Assembly (NCBI GenBank): GCA_023213395.1
Contig: CM041465.1
Location: 185,883,741 to 185,947,740, forward strand
DNA: 64,000 bases
Origin: Cycas panzhihuaensis
Taxonomy: Eukaryota > Cycadophyta
Direction of reading: 5' to 3'
A program made the position numbers and the translations under genes. The notes beneath the pieces were generated by a model. That model worked only from the letters and a program-made list of their open reading frames with translations, did no database searches and had not been told where the DNA came from. This document shows positions 12,143-25,708 of this stretch, piece by piece; positions within the stretch are counted from its first letter, which is position 1, and each line of letters starts with the position of its first letter.

Positions 12143-12362
12143 TGTTAGAATATTAATGTACATTTGATTTGTCCCACATACAAGTGGGTCATACTATTCC
12201 ATAATGACTTATATTATAAATACACAATTTTGTGTATTATATTATAATGTTGTAAGGATATTTTCTTAATACAATGGAGGTACCTTAAGGGTACCATTTG
12301 GTCCTGTGGAGATGTGTTTTGTTCTGTTTGAGAATATTATTTGTGCAGGTTGATTTCTAACA
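12143..12362 (+). repeat. C2 3' LTR (220 bp)
   Basis: Same ends and length as 7055-7274; followed by GAAG, the right copy of the flanking duplication. Confidence 0.95.
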
Positions 12363-12918
12363 GAAGGTAAACTAGACAAGCACAAACATGCACGCTAAAT
12401 ATGCAAAGCCTAAAGGGGCTATATGCAATCAAGTGAGAAAGCGAGAGGATATAGTTCCTATCTCATGCTCTTTCCTAGGGGTGAAAGCATAACATGCAGA
12501 TGCAAAGGGTAGATATAAACTAGTTCCTTTTCTCTCTCTCCTTTTATGTTTCAATTATGCAAGCAAGTAAGCTTTAAAAATGAAAAGAGAAAAGAGCTAT
12601 GAAAAGAGGAGGGCAACGTACTTGGAGGACTATGTGGCTAAAATAGAGGCACTCTCCTACACCACACGTGCTTCCCTTCTTCCTTTCCTAACATGCGGGC
12701 AGTGTAGAGCAATGGTATTGGGGCTTCCTTACCTTCCCCAACTGAAAGGAAAAGGCAAGAAAAATAAAGGAAAAGACTATACTAAAAATGGAAATGACTA
12801 AGAAAAAGAAAGTAGGGGACGTACCTAGATTGATGGGTTTCTTTCTTCTCCATGAGTGACATGGGGAAACCTGCAATCACAAAAGTACTCCACCCTTTCC
12901 CAAGGGGCTACTAGGATG

Positions 12919-12923
12919 AAAAA

Positions 12924-13006
<83 letters not shown>
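12919..13006. repeat. Poly(A) plus (TA)n microsatellite in G2's 3' LTR
   Basis: A run of A leads into about 38 TA units. The equivalent site in the 5' LTR (about 28440-28470) holds only a short mixed TA and TG tract, so the expansion followed insertion. Confidence 0.95.
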
Positions 13007-13008
<2 letters not shown>

Positions 13009-14800
13009 TGAGAAGTGCATAAAATGTTGCAAGTAAAGCACTTTAATCAAAATTAATTTCTAACTAGAAAACAACTTCCAATCTCCTCAATCCAAGCAAG
13101 ACAAGATAAAGGACATGGATGGTTAGCCTGAGAATAGATAACCCTCTAATAGACACACCTCCACACTGCCCCCAAGCATATGAATAGCAGATCATGATAG
13201 CCTAAGTAGTAGTAAATAGTGGGAGAAATGAGTAGTATAAGGACTATAAATATTGCCGACGTTCCAAAGGTTGTAATATGCAATGTTTGCAACTTTTGAC
13301 TAAGCCAACACCCAAAGATGATGTGTGACACAACTAAGGACTAGAAACTCTATCCATGTAAGGTGCTCAGGGCTGAGACCACCATAACAAGGGGCTATAT
13401 ACACTGATACTAGCAGTGACCTTCTTCCAAGAGCTCCCTAGTAGCCCAAGGGAGGCACAGAAGAGGAGGAGGAACAAGGGAGAAGGGGATTGCCCTTGAG
13501 AAGCAGGCCTAGTTGGGTGTGGAACCTACCTTAGCCCCTTTCTCTCCCCCTTTTAGGACCTCTCCTTACAGCCTCCTTGGAGAAACCAGGAGAGAGTAGG
13601 AAGGTAGGATGGACAGATAAGGAATGATGGAGGGGATGCCTCCTGTATTTGGTAAAAAAACTGTGAAGAGAAAGATATGCAAGGTACTCTAATTATTTTT
13701 AGGGGAACTAAAAGGAACAAAATGAAATATACATGAAGTAGCACCTACTATGAGTGGATTGGTGATAGATCTGCCTGAAAAAATAACAGAAGAAGGCAGT
13801 CCTATGAGGTTTACAGGTGGGTTCCTGCGTAGACTTTGAAATCTGGAGGAGAACTTGGTGAAAATTGATGCTTATGCGTGGAAGTCAGACTTGAAGTACA
13901 TCCTTTCTTGGAGAAGCTTGATCTCAAGCCTACTGCCATGGATCTGAGATAAAGAAAGTAGATCTCAGGCTGGGACACAGGTATGTTAGATGTTGTAGGG
14001 CGCTCCTATAGAAAATCACTTGTGGAAGTAGAAGAGGAGATGAGAATAGATGGAAGAAGAGTAGGAAAATAAAGTCTTCTTAGGTTTTATACCTAACCCT
14101 AGCTTAATTGGATGATTAGGGTTAGGCTAGGACTCAGGGTATGGCTTAGCCACATGGCAATTTCACAAAAAATATGAAATTTTCCATAGTAAATTTTAAA
14201 AAATGATTTGTGATAGTCATCCTGTGGCAAACTTCACAGTACTATGAAATTTATCGCGGTACCATGACATTTACCACAGTGCGGTGACAGAATGCAAAAT
14301 AGAAGGAAAAAAGAGAGTTGGAAGCCCTAAAAGAGGGTAACCCAAGCTTAAGAAGGGATGACCCTCCTATCCAGGTGGCTAGGGATAGTCATAGTGAGGA
14401 AATAACCTAGACTGGATGGGGCACCATAGAGATAGGGTTCCCAAGAAGTTGGCATATGGATAAAAGATGTTGATCACTCCTAGCGAGGTGCTAGGAGCTA
14501 CGATGTGGCAATGAGGGTGTGAATGGATCACACAGGCTAGTTGATGCTTGGGACAACATGGAGGTACATAGGAGGGTTATGGAGGACCATGGGGATGCAT
14601 GTCCTATGATCGTCATAGGCTATAATAGTGTCAAGTAGTGGATGTAAGATGACCACTAAAATGTATCAATCAGTCATGCAGTAAAAAAAAAGATGCTTCG
14701 ATTTACCTTTTTGGAGTAGTGACAAAGGCAAAAGATAGAAGTATACCTGCACTTACCTAAGTTGACTTGCCAAAAACTTATTCTCGGTAGCTAGGAAACA

Positions 14801-14811
14801 CTGCTCCCTTA
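14801..14811 (-). other. G2 polypurine tract, minus strand
   Basis: On the minus strand AAGGGAGCAG lies immediately upstream of the 3' LTR start TGTTTCC, confirming the orientation of G2. Confidence 0.75.
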
Positions 14812-15329
14812 GTAACAGAGCCTCACAGCTCATAGGCATAATGCAACGATAAATGATGGCAACACAATGTTAGTAACATGTATATATACAAATAAACATA
14901 ATAATGGTGCAAGCCAAGGGTAACGACAAGCGTTGTGGTAGAATACGTGGGTGTAGAGGCAAGGGTGAGACAACATAGGGCCTACCTATGTGTCTCGTAT
15001 AATCAACAAGCAATGATAGTGAATAAGGGGATGCCCCCATCGTAAGAGTACAATGGAAGGGTAGTGATGACCACATATACGATCAAACAGATGTCATAAA
15101 TAAGGTGTTATGTATAGAAAATAAGTCAATACCAATGGGAGTTATATGCTAAGAGAGACACTAAGAGTAGACTAAGGAAATGAACCCAGTGGTTACCATA
15201 GTTTAGCATCATTAGTGATGAGATTTCAAAGGTATGAATGGAGCGTGATATAAAGGGCAAGATAACCCGAGACTCGGGTGCCTAAGCAACCAGACAAGTC
15301 TCTCAATGTGGGTTTCTAAGAAGAGGGAG
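14812..15329 (-). other. G2 region between RNase H and 3' LTR
   Basis: About 500 bp without a recognised domain. A short minus-strand frame at 15076-14870 has no similarity I can name. No integrase motif is visible. Confidence 0.4.
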
Positions 15330-15725
15330 ATGACGCTAAAGGATGAGATGAACCAGACTGTCCGCCTCAGCGTTGAGAGCCTAAGGAATATGGCAGATGC
15401 TGATGGAAGGAAGATAAGCCAACAAGGACCTAGCGGTTGAGGTGAGGGCTCTTAGGTGTGGGCACCACACTTGGTAAACCTGGGTGAGATGGAACACCAC
15501 AACTTGAAAGTCGCAGAAGAGAATGATAGGTCCATGGTGGAAGCAGAGCCCATTGGTAAGGGCCTCAATAACTGTTGTGTACTCAGCTTTGTTATTGGTG
15601 GCCTCAGGAAGGAAGATCCTAGAATGCATGAAGTCATATCCAAAAGGGTCACAGAGAATCCATGCAGTGGTGAAAGGGCCAGGGTTGCCATGACTTCCAC
15701 TGTAGGTGAAGATGAGTAATGCCAT
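15330..15725 (-). pseudogene. G2 type I RNase H domain near the 3' LTR
   Basis: The minus-strand frame from 15725 reads SGSHGNPGP, then TNNKAEY, then CDFQVV and, after one TAG stop at about 15378, NAEADSL. These four blocks are the type I RNase H pattern; the enzyme would cut RNA in RNA-DNA hybrids. The first catalytic Asp is replaced (TYSG where TDGG is usual), while the Glu, the second Asp and the last Asp remain. It resembles cellular or archaeal-type RNase H rather than the RNase H fused to gypsy RT. G1 carries a related domain at 36466-36868, downstream of its integrase. Confidence 0.8.
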
Positions 15726-16286
15726 GACAAAAGGAATGGAGGTCTTAGTAGAGAAAGTGCCGATGGGGTCAATGGGTGAAGAGGACTCAACGATATGAAA
15801 CAGTCATGGGGAGGCTCAAATGGCTATCAATAAAGTCAGTGAAGGGTAGGAGGACCCAGAAATGAGGCTACCCAAGGGCAAAGAAAATGATCCAGTAGAT
15901 GGGAAAGAAACGTTGGCAAAAAGGCCCCTCTAGGGATGCCAAAGGTCGCTTAAGGAAGTGAAGCGCAGTTCCAAGTGGGGAGGACGCTCCTTTTGGGAAC
16001 CCTAGAGGCACGAATGGGCAGTAAAAATGGGTTCAGGATGGTAAAACAAGCCAGATGAGTATAAACTCGAGTATATATAGAGGTGACACGTAAAATGAGA
16101 TGGAAGGGGTCTCACAAGGCCAAAAAGGGGGGTGCCATAAATGCGCCTAGAGAGTAAGGAAAATAGAGGGCCATAGAGGCAAAATGGGGGACAAACCTAG
16201 AAGGCAAAGTTGATCAAGGGAGAGTGATGGTCCCAAGGGTTGTCACAGCAAGAGGAATAGAGGAAGTGCCTGTCGGGGCCCCTGCC
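15726..16286. other. Intergenic part of G2 upstream of the opposite-strand gene
   Basis: No frame of note. It is richer in GC than most of the window. A second TATA-like run sits at 16071-16079. Confidence 0.4.
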
Positions 16287-16294
16287 TATATAAG
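16287..16294 (+). promoter_or_regulatory. TATA box of the opposite-strand gene in G2
   Basis: TATATAAG in the context CCTATATAAGG, about 160 nt upstream of the first ATG of the plus-strand frame. The sequence is a good plant TATA box, and it serves a gene transcribed against G2. Confidence 0.55.
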
Positions 16295-17885
16295 GAAAAC
16301 TTAGCGAAAACATGATTCATTTTCATGGGCTCACGATTGATTCAGAGCCCTTCTCCTTATGCAGTAGAGCACTACTCGACTTCAAAGGCACACAAAGGGA
16401 GATCAGACCATCAGATCGAGACACGAAGATAACTAGCAGGACCAGGGAGATGAGATGGCGGTAGCGAGGCCAGATCTAGTGAGTGGATTGTCCTTTTTTC
16501 GACCCATCTTACCATTTGAATTTAGTGAATTTTTACTACTTTTTAGAGTAGTTTTTAGCCCCTCATGGGCAAACTGGGATCTCCTGGAGCCCAACTTGGG
16601 TCTAGTGAGAGGGGGGACTGGGACATTAGGTAGCCCTGATCCTTGTGGGCCTAAGCATGGCCCACTTGGGCAAACAATTTTGGGTTTTTTAGGTGTAAAA
16701 CTCCCCTTATTATGGGGGTGTTATTGGCCCTGTGGCAAAGATCATTGTGCCACGAACTTTGCCATGGGGCCACTAAGTTTGCATAAGAAACTCAGTGGGG
16801 CCCCATGCTAAACTCTGTGATACCACAGCAGTGCAGAGACACAACAACTGAAAAAAACTAGGAATGGCCTAAAGGAATACCAAAACTCAACTGAGGAGGA
16901 ATGAGAGGTAGTCCTGAAGGCAGACAAGTAGGTTTAAAGGGGTTCTATCCAGTTTTCAGGGTGTTTTGTAGGCAGCTATCATGGTAGACAACTGCGAGAA
17001 CATCGAGGTGGTGATGCTTAACTTTATAGAGATGATATCCCATGGGGACAGGCAAGTTTTAAGGAGATGTGCTAGTTGAAATCCATCCAGACACCACATT
17101 ATGCATCAGATCAACACCTCCTAGTGGACATAGTATCACACTAGGATCATCGATGGCATGCATTCCACCTCCCCCAAATGGGAGACGTCACTATCATACC
17201 GGGAGACATCTAGAGGATCTTGGGGGAACCGACAGCAAGAGCACTAGGGTCGCTAGGGGAATTGCCTAATAATGATGCAGCACACAGGGAGGAAGCTACC
17301 TACTTCATAAGTTAGGACTAGTGGGAGAGGAGAGGCATACCTGTATAAAGTATGATCATGTCTCAGATTCCTCAGGTGAGGAAGTTAATTACACTATGTA
17401 TTATATTTTGGATATCCCAGAAACAGAATTATAGAGATATACTCGACACGTGGATGGAGACAGTGAGGAGATGCAAGGCTGGGGAGAGGCTGGATAGGGC
17501 CACATTGATAGCAGTGAACTTGATCGCCCAGTTGGATGCTATTAGGGTGGCCTAGAGAGGAGGTTTGTCATACATCACACTGCTACAATACAAGTTTTTT
17601 TATCACTTCGGGGTAATGGCACCAGCAAGAGGACTACATCATATCTCAGTGCGGGCTCCCATGGTCCACAAGTGGCAGACTCAGTTCAGGGGGCCCAAGG
17701 ATCAAGCACACGTCTGATGCTCAGTGGAGGCTACATCATTGGACCTCCTCACTATGGCAGATTATACGATAGATCTGTATAGAGGGGTGAGATGGGATAG
17801 TGACAACAAGACAGGAGGAGTGGGAGGAACTAGATGTAGCCCTAGAGGATACGATGATGATGGCAGTGATGACAGGGGTGATGGG

Positions 17886-18035
17886 GCAGGCCCATTAGGA
17901 GTAGCAGGTGGAGAGGCGGGTCCATCAGCGACCGCAGGAGAAAAGGCAAGACCGTTAGGAGCCATAGGCGGAAAGGCAAGACCATTAGGAGCCATAGGAA
18001 GAGAGGCATGTCCTTTAGAGACTACAGAGAGAGGT
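17886..18035 (+). repeat. Five 30-bp tandem repeats encoding a 10-residue unit
   Basis: Five consecutive units of the type A-R-P-L-G-A-I-G-G-K; units three and four are nearly identical, the first two and the last are diverged. They keep the reading frame of the opposite-strand gene. Confidence 0.8.
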
Positions 18036-18237
18036 AGGGCACCACAGACACCAATTTGGAGGCTAAGGATACTAGGGAGAGCTTGAGCAGTGGTAGTACC
18101 AGCAGAGGAGGGTAGAGTTACCCCGACGGGTCAGGCTATCGGTGAGGTGGTACTAGAGGAGGAGGAGGTACTAACAGATGGGGGAGGACATGAGGAGGAG
18201 GTGATCATCCGAGCTAAGGAACCGACAGTCCCAAAAT

Positions 18238-18359
18238 GTGAGACACTACCTTTTTCTATCGTCTTTTGATCACTAGGCATTTAGTTGTTCTATTTCATTT
18301 GGTCTATTTGGTATATATATATATATATATACTGATATATGGTGTGTTGGACTTTGTAG
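18238..18359 (+). other. Probable spliceosomal intron in the opposite-strand gene
   Basis: A 122-bp, TA-rich segment starting GTGAGA and ending TTTGTAG. Removing it joins the upstream acidic frame to the downstream coiled-coil frame in phase, apart from one TGA at the junction that fits a decayed CGA. Inferred from sequence only. Confidence 0.45.
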
Positions 18360-19050
18360 GAGTGATGAATATAGGGAGATTGGTTGAGGCAGTAGTCTAG
18401 GAAATATTCCCCCAGGCCTACATAGAAGGGCAACCTCCCATCCAGGTAGGAGAGGAGCCACGGTCGGCAGGAGCCCACACAACAAAATTTGCCCCATTGG
18501 TCAGGGCCAGAGACGTGTGGGTAGCAGAGTCCTAGGAGCACAAGGCATAAGTGGGACAGCTATAGGATAAGCTGGACAGGACCAGAGAGGAGAGGGATGC
18601 TCTATGAGGCTAGGTCCAGGCACTAGAGGCTCAGGGAGGACTAGGTGGCGATGCAGAGAGTCACATAAGGGTAGAGGTATTAGAGGAGCAGCTCTGAGGG
18701 ATGGAAGAGATCTTCTAGAGGATAGAGGAGAGGCTCTGAGGAGTAGAGGGTGAGAGGGATCATATCCAGGCACGATACGATCGGCTGGTGGATCATGTGA
18801 CATTGAGGTCATCACATAGTAAGACACACACTCATATGATTGCGATGACCCCAAGGAGACCTCGGGATTAGGGGAGTAAGGCAGGGAGCTCCTAGAGGCG
18901 TAGGAGGAGTCTAGGCGACATGTGGTCCACAGGAGAGGGATCACATAGACTGGGAGACGACGCACTAGAAGAAGGGGAACACTAGAGAGTAGGATATACC
19001 AGTTTTGATTTGGGAAAGCACTGGACCTCCAGGGAGTCTTCATATGTTAC

Positions 19051-19902
19051 CACATGGTTGTACTCCTCCCTACAAGGATTTTGGCTTCCCACGAATAATG
19101 TACTATACCATTTGTATGATATGACACATTATAATTTTATGTATATGGATAGGGCCATTGGTCCCTCATTTGATATATGATGATGTGTGTGATGACACAT
19201 GATGATGGCTTATGTTACATTTTTTTTTATATGTATGTTTATATGTATATGTATGAGGGTGCATGGATGTACGAGGAGTTATAGATCATGATGTTTTGAG
19301 TTGATTATCATATGGTTTATGTTAGAGATTTGTTTGAGTTGTACACACTTCCTTTCATGTAGAGCCACATTCCTAGTAGGCGCACACATGATCACCATAA
19401 GCATCGGCGATAGGCATATGTGAGGCTAGGGGACAGGGAACCATACATGTCCACATAGAAGCATAGCGGAATATGCAAAAGAAGCACCAATGAGATAGAG
19501 AGTAATGATACTCAAGCATGCCATCCTAGTTGGGGAATGTTTCCGGGCTCAGGAGCGAGAGGGACAACACACCCAACTAGGAGGACGGGGCCCCCATAAA
19601 AAGGGGGACAAGGAGTTCTACGGGACGAACTAAAGGGAAGCAAGAACACCACCCCAAACCACCATTCCACCCATGACTGGGCGGAATTGGGGCATGCCTA
19701 GGGTGGTAGTTTAGGCTCATTTCAGAGCATAAGGAGGGAGAGAGGTATGCCTAGCCTACACAGCGGTAAGGGTAGTCACACGTAAAATTAGAGATAGGTG
19801 ATGAAGGGTAGGCCCTGTGTGGCTAGGCCTATAGGCAAATTGGTTATGGTTAGAACTAGATGAGTGTGATGAACCAGGCATGCGATGGATCATGTGGTAA
19901 AG
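19051..19902. other. G2 region where RT and integrase would be expected
   Basis: About 850 bp with no RT, RNase H or integrase motif on either strand. GC-rich blocks and a TATATGTATG run are present. Together with the opposite-strand gene it fills the space between the pol linker and the terminal RNase H. Confidence 0.5.
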
Positions 19903-20409
19903 TCATGTCTGAGTAGGAGTGGCTCTGGTCCTGGGTAAGGTTCTAGAGTGTGAATAAGAAGTACCTCTATGAGTGGCTTGTCGACACGGACGCCTACATG
20001 AAGCCACTCGGGGAGGGTGAGAAGGTGAAAGAAGTGGCTGGTTTGGAACCAGTAGCTCAAGAGCCAATGTAGAATGGATAGGAGTAGGAATATCTGATCG
20101 AGATATCTCCCTAGGTGTGCATGAAACTAGGGTGACACGCTGAGGAAGGGGATCATAACCCTCGCTATCTGACTTGGAACCCATGACGGCTAAGTAACTA
20201 TAATTACCTACACCAACAGGGGCAAATTTGACTGGTTTGGCTCATGACAAGGTATAGGTTTTGACTGATGAAGGTTGGTCTCCTAAAACAGAGGCCCCAC
20301 AGAAGGGATAGCCTCCTTAGGATTGCTATCTTCATTATAGAAGATAGCATGGCAGGCTGGATGAGAAGTGTGAGATGGCATAGGCTCACAGGCGACAACC
20401 TTAACTCAT
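19903..20409 (-). pseudogene. G2 protease-RT linker
   Basis: Minus-strand sequence that follows the protease. It includes the frame 20184-19903, Ser/Pro-rich, starting MGSKSDSEGYDPLP. G3 has a comparable acidic then Ser/Pro-rich linker at 63600-64000, with similar SRS and PTP blocks, so both belong to one polyprotein family. No catalytic motif. Confidence 0.55.
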
Positions 20410-20730
20410 CCTTCATGGACAAATTTAAGTTGCCCCCAATGTGAGGAGCAAATTGCTCCCATTTAGTTGAGCCACAGTCAACCCAATAGGAGGTTGTACT
20501 CCACATCGATATCAAGTAGAATAACTTCAACAGAAATGGTCTTCCCTCCTAAGGTGAGGGAAAGGAAAACTGTTCGTAAGGGGGACTTCTTAGTGCCATC
20601 ATACCCTTGACATTTCCAAAGGAAAGATTCAAGAGTTACTATGCCCAGCTCCTTGAGCATGCATGTAGGTATATCATTCACTCAGGATCCATTATCTACG
20701 ATGGTCATTTTTATGATAAAATTAGGAGTG
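20410..20730 (-). pseudogene. G2 aspartic protease
   Basis: Minus strand. The active-site region reads IVDNGS at about 20700-20685, followed after one stop by NDIPTCMLKELG, WKCQGYDG, LTLGGKTISV and DVEYNLLLG in the open frame 20681-20478. It goes on in another phase with a WFNQMGAI-like block. This is the gypsy retropepsin layout; the copy in G3 (63150-63440) aligns block for block. The protease releases gag and pol proteins inside the particle. One in-frame stop and a phase change make it inactive. Confidence 0.85.
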
Positions 20731-21888
20731 TCAATAGAAATGACAAATGGGTAATGCAAAAGCTTCTTCCGTTCACTGGGAGATGGGAGATCTTGGGAAT
20801 CAAATGAGATGATAGGTGGTCCATGGGAGGTGGCACCTACCGCATGGATGGAAGCATCTTATTGGCCAAGAGCTTCAAGAAGAAGAGCACGTTGCTCAGG
20901 ACAGTGGCAATGGTATCGAGCTCATCAACAATAGAAAAGGGCTTCCCCTTCACAGTAGGTTGGGGAAGCACCCTTCAAAAATCGTAATGGCCTGGGTGCA
21001 TAGGAACGGTATTGGGAAGCATAGGAATTTCTAGAGGAAGGTCCTCTAGAAGAGGATCACGGTGAGATGTGGAAGAAGAGGCATCATTCACCTCTTTAAC
21101 TACTTGAGATCAAGTTAGGGCATACAATGGAGTAGTCTCAAGCATCTCAATGACCTTCTTTCCCTTATTTTGAGATCGTGAAGGTGAAGGAGTATGACGA
21201 TTAGGGGAACCCGAGGAATAAGATGGATTTCTCACACCCTTCTCTTTGACTTATGAAGGATGAGGGTTTTGGGATCTTCCTCAGTTTTGGTTGTTCTTTT
21301 GTTGGTGACTGTGATCATGTCCCATGTTTGGGGAAGGATCTCTATGGACACGTTGGTCTAGGTTAGGCCTAGATAACCATTTGGGGGAAGAGTCACCCTG
21401 CGAGGTAGCTCTTGGGTGCTGGGCCTGACACCATCAATATTTATAGAAGCATTCTCCATGGATGGAGCACCACTTCTTTTGAAGGGAAGAATCGGGTTTC
21501 CTCGCTTAAGAAGACTGGGTGTTACCACCCTTAGAGGGGGCAGCTTGGGAAGCTTGGTGGACTGGCTTATGTGATGTGGGGGATGAAGGAGCTTGGAGTT
21601 TGAGCTCCTTTATAGTACGTTCAAATAAACATTTAGTCGAAATGAGAGGATCTAAGGTCTTCTCAATAGGATGAGAAGAAGACCTAGTGGGCTACTGGGT
21701 TTTGGTCTCTTGAGGTGGAGGTGCCTCACATCATTATGAGGGCTTTAGAGGCTTCTTGAGTCCAGCTTGGATCTCAATGGCCTCTAGTGCTAAGCGCTTC
21801 ACTATGGTGGAGTCGTATATGGTTGCCCCCATTTTAAGGACCTCCACATGGACTTCTAGATGAAGACCATTGACAAAGAGGTCCCTCT
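20731..21888 (-). pseudogene. G2 gag, C-terminal part (with zinc-finger remnant)
   Basis: Minus strand, heavily decayed. At about 21472-21445 it reads WCSIHGECF, the first half of the C-x2-H type zinc motif of Tat gag proteins; the same block stands at about 62380 in G3. At 21888-21780 the amino-terminal flank matches the G3 gag block around 61950-62100. It is interrupted at 21888 by the T1-C3 composite and continues from 25709. Confidence 0.7.
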
Positions 21889-22212
21889 TGTTAGAGCGCG
21901 TGATGCTAACTATCCCGAGGAAGTCCTCTTCCTAAATCACCCCGAGACTTTTAGTGTAATGGCAACTTATGACAAGTGGTATCAGAGCGACCGAGGTTCA
22001 AAACTGATCCTATGTTACTGTGGTAGCACACCCAGACATACGTGAAGGTGGGGGAGTGGCCACCAAGGAACGTCATGGTGTACATACATGCCGTGTATGT
22101 ACAACTGACTTCTCGTGACATGGGAGTATTAGAGCGCATGATGCTAACTATCCTGAGGAAGTCCTCTTCCCAAATCACCCCGGGACTTTTGGTGTAATGG
22201 CAACTTATGACA
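21889..22212 (+). mobile_element. T1: TRIM element (324 bp) in G2 gag
   Basis: Two 86-bp direct repeats, 21889-21974 and 22127-22212, enclose 152 bp. The left repeat starts TGTTAGAG and ends GACA, then AG, then the primer site TGGTATCAGAGC at 21977. A polypurine run TGGGAG at 22121-22126 precedes the right repeat, whose TG has become TA. This is the full layout of a terminal-repeat retrotransposon in miniature with no coding capacity. CCTCT lies on its left (21884-21888) but not on its right, where C3 begins after AGGAA. Confidence 0.88.
22079..22103. repeat. Inverted repeat inside T1
   Basis: TGTACATACA and its near-perfect inverse TGTATGTACA are separated by a few bases, giving an 11-bp stem in the RNA. 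Confidence 0.7.
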
Positions 22213-22217
22213 AGGAA

Positions 22218-22494
22218 TGTTGGGTGTAATACTCAATTCCATTACCCCTATATAAACTTTCTCTATCTTCTGTATTCTATATTAGAGTTGTGGGCCACCT
22301 TGATATGTGCGCCACCTCTAAGTAGTCCAATAGGGTTCTTTCCCTAGTGGTGAGGTTGTATTATAAGTATGTACTCTTATTTATTTATAATTGAGTTTTG
22401 GCCAATTCTCCATGGTGTCTATTCTGTGCATACTTCATCTTTTTGTTGCTCACCATTAGGGTTTGATATGCTTGTTACATTACTAATCCTAACA
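22218..22494 (+). repeat. C3 5' LTR
   Basis: Near-identical to 25429-25708 apart from a 3-bp indel and a few substitutions. CCTATATAAAC at 22248 is a likely TATA box. Confidence 0.93.
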
Positions 22495-22506
22495 TGGTAT
22501 CAGAGC
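22495..22506 (+). other. C3 primer-binding site
   Basis: TGGTATCAGAGC directly abuts the LTR. It is followed at 22507-22524 by CCAAGG-TTCAA-CCCTTGG, a stem-loop that looks like a tRNA T arm. Confidence 0.9.
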
Positions 22507-25420
<2,914 letters not shown>

Positions 25421-25428
25421 GGGGGGAA

Positions 25429-25708
25429 TGTTAGGTGTAATACTCAATTCCATTAGCCCTATGTAAACTCTCTCTATCTTCTGTATTCTATATTAGAGTT
25501 GTGGGCCACCTTGATATGTGCGCCACCTCTAAGTAGTCCAATAGGGTTCTTTCCCTAGTGGCGAGGTTATACTATAAGTATGTACTCTTATTTGTTCATA
25601 ATTGAGTTTTGGCCAATTCTCCAACATGGTGTCTATTCTGTGCATACTTAATCTTTTTGTTGCTCACCATTAGGGTTTGATATGCTTGTTACATTACTAA
25701 TCCTAACA
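25429..25708 (+). repeat. C3 3' LTR
   Basis: Starts right after GGGGGGAA and ends TAACA; followed by CCTCT (25709-25713). Confidence 0.93.

Larger units (their letters stand above)
7055..12362 (+). mobile_element. C2: non-autonomous copia-like LTR element inside G2's 3' LTR
   Basis: Length 5308 bp with 220-bp LTRs at 7055-7274 and 12143-12362, a Met-tRNA primer site at 7275 and a polypurine tract at 12131-12142. GAAG flanks it at 7051-7054 and 12363-12366. The LTRs differ at about 11 of 220 positions by eye. It carries a gag-like reading frame close to the 3' LTR but no protease, integrase or RT, so it must depend on another element for movement. Confidence 0.9.
6313..14800 (-). repeat. G2 3' LTR, split by C2
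   Basis: The LTR consists of 6313-7054 and 12363-14800; the gap is element C2. Net length is about 3.18 kb against 3.11 kb for the other copy at 27162-30275. Both copies contain the same C-rich blocks, the same TA or TG microsatellite site, and short repeats of the ATGAAATTTACC kind near 14170-14290. Confidence 0.9.
16455..19050 (+). pseudogene. Extra gene on the strand opposite to G2 (antisense ORF)
   Basis: Plus-strand coding-like sequence inside minus-strand G2. Open pieces are 16455-16811, 17352-17555 and 17724-18086. The frame then continues through a TGA to a probable intron at 18238-18359 and on to about 19050. The middle part has a helical block ending LIAQLDAIRVA. Then follow a Gly/Asp-rich segment with five 10-residue repeats (17886-18035), an acidic stretch, and a Glu/Arg-rich coiled coil at about 18520-18790 with heptad-like EERDAL and VEGERDHIQ. 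Stops there are mostly CGA or CAG decays. Extra antisense ORFs are known in several Tat-lineage elements; I do not recognise a domain and assign no function. Confidence 0.6.

Noticed and set aside
17762-17995. Minus-strand Pro-rich frame in G2
   Set aside because: Reverse complement of the Gly-rich repeats of the plus-strand gene; it lacks any pol motif.
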